Positions 57,359-64,000 of a DNA stretch of 64,000 bases are shown here, in pieces. The stretch is from positions 240,781-304,780 of the forward strand of contig NZ_QTVN01000002.1 of the NCBI RefSeq assembly GCF_003460605.1, read 5' to 3'. The position numbers and the translations under genes are program-made. Position 1 is the stretch's first letter, and every line of letters begins with the position of its first letter. The notes under the pieces are model-generated. The model saw nothing but the letters and a program-made list of their open reading frames with translations. It was not told where the DNA came from and ran no database searches. The DNA comes from Ruminococcus sp. AF31-8BH. Its GTDB lineage: Bacteria; Bacillota; Clostridia; Lachnospirales; Lachnospiraceae.

Positions 57359-57815
57359 TTTAGTGAAGCAGTCGTTTACAGGACGTGAGTTCGCAAGGTA
57401 TATTCATCGCAGGTCGTCGCAACACTCCGACGAGCTAACTGCCAACTGCGACTAAACATCTCAGGAGAGCCTTCAATGTTAAGTCTTCGTAGGCAGTGGA
57501 TCTCGTCTCCGTTAAGAGCGCTCCTGAAATGACCTGCTCACGAATATACCTTGTGAACTCACTGGTTACTGGTAAGGCGAATGTGCTGAAACGATACTTC
57601 TTCACTGGCACTGAGAGGGAATTCAGACCGATGCTTATTGACTGGCATTAAGGAGAATTCTAGCAAAGTGGGGCGTGCAGATTGCGGGAATGATTTTTCA
57701 AATACGCTCTAAGCAGGTCATTTCAGGTGCGTCTTTAGCAGTTAGTTCACCGGAGCGTTGCACCGACCTGCGTGGAATAACAGGTGTTCAGAGGCGTCCG
57801 CCTTGATTCACTAAA
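57359..57815. repeat. Palindromic repeat R3, left copy (457 bp)
   Basis: Starts TTTAGTGAA and ends TTCACTAAA (9-nt terminal inverted repeats), 8 nt after the ATPase stop. It shares long blocks in direct orientation with 59399-59745: ACGTGAGTTCGCAAGG, the segment around ACGATACTTCTTCACTGGC, and an end block of about 65 nt before TTCACTAAA. It contains internal inverted segments (a GCAGGTCATTTCAGG block and its complement near 57522-57539). An R1 half-copy is inserted. No transposase. Confidence 0.7.
57663..57711. repeat. R1 half-copy inside R3
   Basis: These 49 nt match the reverse complement of 27504-27552 with one difference (TACGC for CACGC near the end). Only one arm of the R1 palindrome is present. 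Confidence 0.75.
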
Positions 57816-57877
57816 CTGCATCTTAGCATCAGTTTCCGGTTAACTCACTGGAATCGAGATGGTTGTAGGATATTTAA

Positions 57878-57956
57878 TTTACCTGTTAGGTTAATTGTAA
57901 AATTGACACATATTAAGAAATGTGCTAATATTTTATTAACCTAGCAGGTAAATTTT
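57878..57956 (+). promoter_or_regulatory. Promoter flanked by two operators of the toxin-antitoxin operon
   Basis: TTGACA (57905-57910), 17 nt, TAATAT (57928-57933). On either side, 57878-57897 and 57937-57956 are inverted copies of each other (19 of 20 positions), and each is itself a palindrome (ACCT-3-AGGT). These are probable binding sites for the HigA-like repressor, giving autoregulation. Confidence 0.8.
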
Positions 57957-57973
57957 TTATAGGAGAGTGGCGG

Positions 57974-58270
57974 TTGGAAATTACGTACAAAAACAATAAA
58001 ATCAGGAAAATTTGTACGGATATCAAGGTCGCTGAAAAAACATACGGTGCCCAAATGGCAGAAAAAATAGACATGCGTATAGGTGAAATATCAGCGGCTG
58101 ACACAGTGGAAATGATGATTCAATTTCGTATTGGTCGCTGTCATCCTTTAACGCAAAACCGAAAGGGCCAGTATGCTATGGATCTTGTTCATCCGTACCG
58201 GTTAGTATTTGAAAAAAATGGAAATGAAATCCAGATTGCGAATATTTTAGAAATCGTTGATTATCATTAA
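57974..58270 (+). CDS. higB: HigB/RelE-type toxin
   Basis: 98 aa, TTG start with ATAGGAGAGTGGCGG upstream. ITYKNNKIRKICTDIKVAEKTYG, then MIQFRIGRCHPLTQNRKGQYAMDL and HPYRLVFEKNG match HigB-family mRNA interferases of the RelE fold. Expected to cleave mRNA at the ribosome when free of antitoxin. Toxin precedes antitoxin, as in higBA operons. Confidence 0.85.
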   Translation: MEITYKNNKIRKICTDIKVAEKTYGAQMAEKIDMRIGEISAADTVEMMIQFRIGRCHPLTQNRKGQYAMDLVHPYRLVFEKNGNEIQIANILEIVDYH

Positions 58271-58292
58271 CTAGTATATCGGAGGTATTACT

Positions 58293-59345
58293 ATGATCAG
58301 GAGCAGAAGTTATATAGCGACACCACCTGGAGCCACAATCAAAGAGCAGTTAACTGACAGAGGCATGAGTCAGAAAGAATTTGCCGCAAGAATGAATATG
58401 TCAGAGAAGCATATCAGCAAGCTTATTAATGGAGAGGTGCAGCTTACTCCAGACTGTGCAGTCAGACTGGAAGTGGTTCTTGGTGTGTATGCCAAGTTTT
58501 GGAATAACCTTGAAGCCGCCTACAGAGAGAAGTTAATTAAGGTTGAAGCTGAAAATTCAATGGAACAGGATGAAGAAATTGCCAGAAAGTTTCCTTATAG
58601 TGAAATGGCAAAATATGGCTGGGTTCCTGCTACAAGAAATATAAAAGAAAAAGTGATCAACTTAAGAAAATATTTTGGGATTGTGGAACTTTCCTTGTTA
58701 GAAAACAGGCAGATTACACGAATTGCCTGCCGCAGACTGGCGATTACGGAAAAAAGTGATTTGGCACTTATGGCCTGGGCGCAAAGAGTAAAGGTTATTG
58801 CCAGGGAAATTGAAACAAAACCGATAAATGTGAAAGGACTCAATAATAGACTTGATGAGATTCGAAAGCTGACACTGATGGAGCCGAAACAGTTTAGTCC
58901 TAAATTAAAATTTCTTTTATCGGAGTATGGAATTGCATTAGTTTTTTTGCCGCATTTGAAGGGTTCTTTTTTGCACGGAGCTACATTTCTTGATGGAAAC
59001 AAAATTGTTTTGGGCCTGACTGCCAGGGGAAGTGACGCGGACAAATTTTGGTTCAGCCTGTTCCATGAGTTAGGGCATATTATGCTTGGACACATAGGAA
59101 ATTCTGATGGAACATCGGAGCAGGATGAAATTGCTGCAAATGAATGGGCGAGAGATCAGCTGATTCCAGCAGATGCTTTTATAAAGTTTAAAGAGAATCA
59201 TGTATTTTCCATTGATGCGGTGAGGGTATTTGCAGGAATGATTCATATTGCTCCTGGAATTGTAGTTGGCAGATTGCAAAATGAAGGTGAAATTAAGCAT
59301 AATATGCTCAATGAGTTGAAAGAACACTATGTTATTATTGGGTAA
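58293..59345 (+). CDS. HigA-type antitoxin fused to an ImmA/IrrE metallopeptidase domain
   Basis: 350 aa. HigA-like N-terminus: PPGATIKEQLTDRGMSQKEFAARMNMSEKHISKLINGEVQLTPDCAVRLEVVLG (a clear HTH about 24-60). A middle helical domain, then an ImmA/IrrE-type peptidase with FHELGHIMLGH (zinc HExxH at about 262) and EIAANEWARDQLIP. The peptidase could degrade the antitoxin part or a repressor in response to stress. It probably binds the two flanking operators. The fused form is known among Firmicute HigA proteins. Confidence 0.85.
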   Translation: MIRSRSYIATPPGATIKEQLTDRGMSQKEFAARMNMSEKHISKLINGEVQLTPDCAVRLEVVLGVYAKFWNNLEAAYREKLIKVEAENSMEQDEEIARKFPYSEMAKYGWVPATRNIKEKVINLRKYFGIVELSLLENRQITRIACRRLAITEKSDLALMAWAQRVKVIAREIETKPINVKGLNNRLDEIRKLTLMEPKQFSPKLKFLLSEYGIALVFLPHLKGSFLHGATFLDGNKIVLGLTARGSDADKFWFSLFHELGHIMLGHIGNSDGTSEQDEIAANEWARDQLIPADAFIKFKENHVFSIDAVRVFAGMIHIAPGIVVGRLQNEGEIKHNMLNELKEHYVIIG

Positions 59346-59398
59346 TTGAAACTTTCTGTCCTACAGAAATGATGCAGTTTTTGTCACATTGGCGGGAC

Positions 59399-59745
59399 TT
59401 AGTGAAGCAGTTGTTTTAGTTGTTTTGTTACCAGGACGTGAGTTCGCAAGGAGAATGTGCTAAAACGATACTTCTTCACTGGCACTGAGAGGGAATTCAG
59501 ACTGGTACTTATTTACTGGCATTAAGGGGAATTCCAGCCGATGCACAGCCTCTGGACACCTGTTACTCCTAAGCAGGTCATTTCAGGTGCGTCCTTAGCG
59601 GAGGTGAAATCCACTGCTTATGAAGGCTTAATCGTGAAGGCTCTCCTGAACGATTTAGCCGTAGTTAGCAGTTAGTTCCCCGGAGCGTTGCACCGACCTG
59701 CGTGGAATAACAGGTGTTCAGAGGCGTCCGCCTTGATTCACTAAA
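59399..59745. repeat. Palindromic repeat R3, right copy (347 bp)
   Basis: Begins TTAGTGAAGCAG and ends TTCACTAAA, matching the left copy in several blocks in the same orientation. Additional internal inverted relation: the segment with ATCCACTGC and GAAGGCTCTCC is the complement of a segment in the left copy near 57464-57510. The right end lies 8 nt from the fucosidase stop codon. No open frame of note. Confidence 0.7.
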
Positions 59746-59752
59746 TTCCGCC

Positions 59753-62131
59753 TCAGCTCAGCCCCCCATTTCCTTCGTACGCCACACCCCCACGCAGTGA
59801 ATACCCCCTCACACCCCCTTTTCCGACACGGAGACGCAAAGTGGTATCATGAGCAGGAGTTAAGGTATAGGTGACATTCTTCCCCTCCCATTTAAGATCC
59901 ACGCGGATGTTCCCACGGGCAATGAACCCGGTGGCTTCCCCGTTTCTCCAGGAGGGTGGGAGCGCAGGGAGAAGGACAAGCTCTTCGCCCTGGCTTTGAA
60001 CCAGAACCTCGGCGACAGCAGCACTGTAGCCTAAGTTTCCGTCAATCTGGAATGGCGGATGAGCACAAAACAGATTGGGATAGATACCGCCTCTTCGCAT
60101 TCCCATTTCTTTCGTTGGATCTACCACGTAAAACAGATTTTTCATAATTTTCTCTACATGAGCGCCATCCTCCATACGCGCCCACATCAGAACCTTCCAA
60201 GCCAGACTCCATCCGGTCCCCTCGTCTCCCCGAAGCTCAAGACTCTTTCTCACTGCTTTATACAATTCCGGTGTCTGAGGAGTAATGCCGCAGCCAGGAT
60301 GAAGCTCGTAAAGATGGGAAACATGGCGATGATGCACATCCTGCTCCGGAAATTCCTGGTTCCACTCCAGAATCTGCCCCTTGCTTCCCACCGCAGTAGG
60401 TACCATGCGCTCCAAGGCTTCCAGTACATCATACAATATCTGGCTCTGCAGGCCAAGCACTTCACAGCCCTTCACATAATCCCGAAACAGATTTCTTACA
60501 ATGGCAAGGGTATTTTCACTGTATTTGGCCACGGAACAATCCTCATAAAACAGATTTTCCGGTGAGGTAGCGGGGCAGATAGCAAGTCCCTGATCTGTTT
60601 CCTGAAGCTGAGCCAGACAGAATCGCACATTTTCCTCCAGTATAGGCATAATTTCCTTCAAATACTCTTTATCTTCCGTAAATAAATACTGATCAAACAG
60701 GTTTCTGCAGAGCCATGCCTCCCCAAATGGCCAGAACGACCATACCGCCTTTCCCGTTGCAGGAGAGGTTTTACCCCAGATATCTGTGTTGTGGAAGCAG
60801 GTGGTTCCCTCACAGTTAAACAGCTCTCTGGCAGTTTTCTGTCCGTTTTTTACCAGTGCTTTGCAAAGATTTACCAGCGGCTCCTGCATTTGAGCAAGAT
60901 TCAAGGGACCTGTCATCCAGTAATTCATTTCTGTATTGATATTTACGGTGAAATCTCCGAACCATGGGGGAATAATATCATTGCTCCAGATTCCCTGCAG
61001 ATTGGCAGCCTGGGTGCCCGGTCTGGAAGAGGAGATGAGCAGATATTTTCCGAAAGCAAACAAGATTGCATAAAGCTCCGGGTCAGATGCACCCTCATGA
61101 AATGCGGCAAGACGCTCCCGCAGATCATACCGGGAATTTCTATTCGAAAGCTTCTGGACATCATCCCACAGTCTTAATGAAGTTCTTCCATAAAAAGATT
61201 TATATTCTTTCACATGCTCATCCAGCAGCTCTTCAAAAGGTTTTGAAAGTTTCTCTAAATCATCAGCCAGCATATGACGAATTTCTGTATCGGAATACTG
61301 GCTGGTATATGCTTTGTCAAATCCCCGGAAGCTGGTACGAATTGCCATACGGATTTCCACCCCTGTCACATGCTCCAAAAGAATTCCATCCGCAGACACG
61401 GCAGCACTTCCACCTTCTGCAGTTACACACCCTTCTCCTATAAAGTGTACGCCCTGAAGCTCTGGTTCTTCGGGGAAAAGAAACTCTTCCGGTTTATTTT
61501 CCTTAATAACCTTCAGTCCGCTTCTTCCCGGACAGATTCCGGTAAGCGTGAAATGATTTTCCTTATAATCCTTCTCACGGATAAAGGCTCCGTCACAGTG
61601 AATAAAAATGGAGAATGGCTTGGTGCTTTTGATCTGATACACAAGTCCCTGAGCCGGTGCGCTGATAAAGCAGGTACGTGTAACCTTAGCTTCATTTCTC
61701 ACATAGTGCTCAAAGGCCACAGCCCGGTCTAAATCCAAACACCTTTCATAATCTGTCACAGATGTATCAGAATCTGGTGAAGCACCTGCAAATGTATCTT
61801 CATCAGCACCATAATTATCCTCCACAAAATCCAGATGCAGATCTCCAAAGGGCAGATAAACCTGTACATCCTCAGCTTCTTCCAGCTTCTTTTCTATGAC
61901 CATTTTTGCTTCTTCATATTTCCCGGCTTTTGCAAGCTCCCCGGCCTGCTTCACCACTTCAGGGGAAAGCCCGGTCTGTCCGCTGTAAGGAGAGCCTGAC
62001 CATAAGGTATCTTCGTTTAACTGCAGTACTTCATGATCCGGGGTTCCGTGAATAACTGCTCCTATTCGTCCATTTCCCAGAGGAAATCCTTCCAGCCAGC
62101 ATTTTGCCGAATTTTTAAAATATAATTCCAT
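59753..62131 (-). CDS. GH95 family alpha-L-fucosidase
   Basis: 792 aa from ATG 62131 (AAAGGACTACATAT upstream). LEGFPLGNGRIGAVIHG and VLQLNEDTLWSGSPY start the N-terminal beta domain. The (alpha/alpha)6 catalytic part has LQGIWSNDIIPPWFGD, FTVNINTEMNYW (about 393-400, the two Asn that position water), ILEWNQEFPEQDVHHRHVSHL (Glu near 588) and PPFQIDGNLG (Asp near 695). All catalytic residues are in place. No signal peptide, so it acts in the cytoplasm on imported fucosylated glycans (HMO or mucin type; substrate inferred). Confidence 0.92.
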   Translation of the reverse strand: MELYFKNSAKCWLEGFPLGNGRIGAVIHGTPDHEVLQLNEDTLWSGSPYSGQTGLSPEVVKQAGELAKAGKYEEAKMVIEKKLEEAEDVQVYLPFGDLHLDFVEDNYGADEDTFAGASPDSDTSVTDYERCLDLDRAVAFEHYVRNEAKVTRTCFISAPAQGLVYQIKSTKPFSIFIHCDGAFIREKDYKENHFTLTGICPGRSGLKVIKENKPEEFLFPEEPELQGVHFIGEGCVTAEGGSAAVSADGILLEHVTGVEIRMAIRTSFRGFDKAYTSQYSDTEIRHMLADDLEKLSKPFEELLDEHVKEYKSFYGRTSLRLWDDVQKLSNRNSRYDLRERLAAFHEGASDPELYAILFAFGKYLLISSSRPGTQAANLQGIWSNDIIPPWFGDFTVNINTEMNYWMTGPLNLAQMQEPLVNLCKALVKNGQKTARELFNCEGTTCFHNTDIWGKTSPATGKAVWSFWPFGEAWLCRNLFDQYLFTEDKEYLKEIMPILEENVRFCLAQLQETDQGLAICPATSPENLFYEDCSVAKYSENTLAIVRNLFRDYVKGCEVLGLQSQILYDVLEALERMVPTAVGSKGQILEWNQEFPEQDVHHRHVSHLYELHPGCGITPQTPELYKAVRKSLELRGDEGTGWSLAWKVLMWARMEDGAHVEKIMKNLFYVVDPTKEMGMRRGGIYPNLFCAHPPFQIDGNLGYSAAVAEVLVQSQGEELVLLPALPPSWRNGEATGFIARGNIRVDLKWEGKNVTYTLTPAHDTTLRLRVGKGGVRGYSLRGGVAYEGNGGLS

Positions 62132-62174
62132 ATATGTAGTCCTTTCCTTATTGTTTATTGGTATTATGATCCGC

Positions 62175-63353
62175 CTACTGATGATACTTCTTTCCATATT
62201 CTGATGGGGAAATCCCCATGTATTTCTTAAACAGCCTGCTGAAATAAAGCTGATCATCAATTCCTACCATGGAAGAGATCTCTTTCATGGATAGGGTATT
62301 CTCTTTGATCAAGGTTGCAGCCTTGCGCACCCGCAGATTATTCAGATAGTTGGTAATGCTTGTTCCAACCTCTGATTTAAAAATCCTGCACAGATAACTG
62401 GAGCTTAAATTCACATTTGCGGAAATAGAAGCCAGGGTAAGCCTGTACATATAATTTTCCTCCATATATTCCAGGGTCTTAGCCACATCTGCTTTATAAT
62501 GTCCCTCACTGGAGGAAAATTCCCGGAATACACTCCGTGCTTCCTCATAATTTTTCATCATTTCCTGATAGGGCATATCCGGTGCAAAGGACTGGTACAT
62601 GGTAAAACGATTGTACAGTTTTTTCACCAGCTGCTCCACCTTAATTTCACTGCCAGACAGCTCTGCCTGGGAAAAAACAACCAATGCGCTATAATCATTC
62701 AGTACCAGAATATAGGGCTGCAGCACTCCCTGGACCGCATCCAGGATCATATCCCGCAGAAGATTTCCGGATATGGAAAACGCTTCGTTAGATAAAAACT
62801 TCTCAAAGGTTACATAGCAGATGGCACAGGAAGCTTCCATAAACGCAAGTCTGGTTTTGTCGTGCTCAGCAATAAAATCTGAAAGCTTTGCATCCTTCCT
62901 GAAAAATTCCAGCAGCAGCGCTTGCATATTCTCTTTTGGATCCTTTTTTTCAGTTTCCCAATGACTGGGCACTCTGTCCTTTAATTTTTCTACCGTTTTA
63001 TTTAAACAGGCAAGAAGGGTATCCGGCTGGATCTTAATTTTCAGCAGATAATCTGCCGCACCAAGCAGCAAGGCACTTCTCACAGAATCAAAATCCTCGT
63101 AATTGCTAAGAACCAGAATTTCACCGGGATATCCTTGTTCCTTTAAGATACGGATCAGCTCCAGCCCATCCATCCCGGGCATTTTCAGATCTGTGATGAT
63201 CACATCCGGATGATGCTGGTTAATCAGAGGCAGTGCCTCAAGCCCATTTGATGCCGTTCCGCAAATAGAAAAGCCATGCTCCTCCCAGGGCAGGATGGAG
63301 CGAAGGGCAATCTTTACAATGGGCTCATCATCAATAATCAGTATACTGTACAT
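62175..63353 (-). CDS. YesN-type AraC response regulator
   Basis: 392 aa. Receiver domain 1-120 (ILIIDDEP, VIITDLKMPGMDGLEL with Asp55), a middle linker domain, and a C-terminal AraC pair of HTH motifs (LTLASISANVNLSSSYLCRIF, MKEISSMVGIDDQLYFSRLF). The usual Lys of the receiver lies in YLLKIKIQ. Together with the kinase just upstream on the minus strand it forms a YesMN-type system, which commonly controls carbohydrate genes; the adjacent fucosidase is the likely target. Confidence 0.92.
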   Translation of the reverse strand: MYSILIIDDEPIVKIALRSILPWEEHGFSICGTASNGLEALPLINQHHPDVIITDLKMPGMDGLELIRILKEQGYPGEILVLSNYEDFDSVRSALLLGAADYLLKIKIQPDTLLACLNKTVEKLKDRVPSHWETEKKDPKENMQALLLEFFRKDAKLSDFIAEHDKTRLAFMEASCAICYVTFEKFLSNEAFSISGNLLRDMILDAVQGVLQPYILVLNDYSALVVFSQAELSGSEIKVEQLVKKLYNRFTMYQSFAPDMPYQEMMKNYEEARSVFREFSSSEGHYKADVAKTLEYMEENYMYRLTLASISANVNLSSSYLCRIFKSEVGTSITNYLNNLRVRKAATLIKENTLSMKEISSMVGIDDQLYFSRLFKKYMGISPSEYGKKYHQ

Positions 63354-63382
63354 GTATTATCCTTTCCGACCAATTGTGTATT

Positions 63383-64000
63383 TTATGAAAGTGAATCTGC
63401 ATAGAGCTCCGGCAGAGTAAGCGTACACCTGGTTCCTTCTCCTGGCTGACTGTCAATTTTCAGCCCGTATTCCCGTCCGAAATTCAGCTGGATCCGATCA
63501 TTTACATTGGCAACGCCAATTTTTTTTCGCTCCGGGTGGGGTGCCAGGGCGTCGTCCGTCACCTTAAAGCCTTTACCGTCATCGGACAGCTCTATAACCA
63601 CATGATCTTCTTCTCGCCAGCAGGTAATCTGGATTTCCATTACGGTACCGTTATCTGAAGAGCCATGCATCACCGAATTTTCTGCCAGTGGCTGCAAAAT
63701 CAGCTTGGGAACCAGGCAGGAGAGCAGTTCATCCTCCTCCACATGGAAGGAATACTCAAAGCTGCCAGCGTAGCGGATTCTGAGAATGGAAAAATAGTTT
63801 TCCAGATTTTCCAGTTCTTCCCGAATGGTAATATATTCGTTCTTATTGGTAAGGGTATTCTGTAAAAGACTGCTTAGTGCCTGAATTCCATCGCTTACGA
63901 TCAGATCCTTATGCATAGCAGCCACAAACCGAAGGCTGTTCAGAGTGTTAAAAAGAAAATGAGGATTCAGCTGATACTGAAGCATCTGCAGCTCCAGTTC
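63383..64000 (-). CDS. YesM-type sensor histidine kinase, C-terminal part (runs off the edge)
   Basis: Open to the right edge; the visible part reads ELELQMLQYQLNPHFLFNTLNSLRF (His of the HPHFLFN motif) followed by a HATPase_c domain: VPKLILQPLAENSVMHGS, IELSDDGKGF, KKIGVANVNDRIQLNFG and DSQPGEGTRCTLTLP. His_kinase-type dimerisation with HATPase, as in YesM. Membrane and sensor parts are beyond the window. Lies 29 nt upstream of its regulator on the same strand. Confidence 0.92.
   Translation of the reverse strand, partial: ELELQMLQYQLNPHFLFNTLNSLRFVAAMHKDLIVSDGIQALSSLLQNTLTNKNEYITIREELENLENYFSILRIRYAGSFEYSFHVEEDELLSCLVPKLILQPLAENSVMHGSSDNGTVMEIQITCWREEDHVVIELSDDGKGFKVTDDALAPHPERKKIGVANVNDRIQLNFGREYGLKIDSQPGEGTRCTLTLPELYADSLS

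Noticed and set aside
57359..59745. R3 repeats as an insertion sequence
   Set aside because: No transposase frame in or near either copy; a MITE-like or composite element fits better.

Overview
The window looks like chromosome from a spore-forming gut Firmicute of the Lachnospiraceae (Blautia-like; inferred from gene content, not tested by search). Signs are a SASP spore gene, ylbJ, the pairing of a Y-family polymerase with a YolD-like protein, hisZ with short-form hisG, a GH95 fucosidase and a cobalamin riboswitch. It has two parts: an AT-rich mobile element on the left (1 to about 25.77 kb) and denser, more GC-rich host chromosome on the right.

Left part: the early/replication half of a prophage (or phage-like element), all on the + strand as tightly overlapped short genes. 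In order: the end of a repeat protein, two small membrane proteins, two tandem OB-fold proteins, an SbcC-like ATPase, an HNH-like protein, an RHH regulator, RecT, two DUF6273-like proteins, a metallo-beta-lactamase-fold nuclease candidate, SSB, a GIY-YIG protein, a DNA methyltransferase, about 20 small accessory genes, a MazG-like protein, a DUF4317 protein, two replisome-organizer proteins, a helicase-loader-like protein and a large serine integrase. No capsid, tail, lysis or repressor genes are seen; the left end lies outside the window. The integrase 3' end converges on a small acid-soluble spore protein gene cut after its conserved GGYMVK, so the element sits inside a SASP gene.

The most striking signal is at 7076-7756. 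Two adjacent DUF6273-like genes, dissimilar in their N-terminal halves, share a near-identical 3' cassette in which 13 differences over 11 codons all fall in codon positions 1 and 2 and all fit adenine templates. That is the signature of a diversity-generating retroelement (DGR). A truncated Avd-like start follows at once, but no reverse transcriptase or template repeat is in the window. A second notable signal is a palindrome/iteron cluster plus AT-rich linker inside the replisome-organizer gene, a good candidate phage origin.

Right part: a truncated regulator remnant; an EEP-fold membrane hydrolase; a Y-family polymerase with a divergent YolD-like protein; a CHASE hybrid histidine kinase; mgsA-rsmD-coaD-coiled-coil; ylbJ; pepD; an M23 peptidase; a run of small alarmone synthetase, YgiQ, membrane protein, pseudouridine synthase, lepB and recU; hisZGDBI plus a VanW protein behind a consensus promoter; a cobalamin-riboswitch-controlled corrinoid uptake locus led by a 1129-residue repeat surface protein; a HigBA-type toxin-antitoxin operon between two copies of a palindromic repeat; and a GH95 fucosidase with a YesN/YesM-type two-component system running off the right edge. 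Three families of interspersed palindromic repeats (called R1, R2 and R3 here) punctuate the host part.
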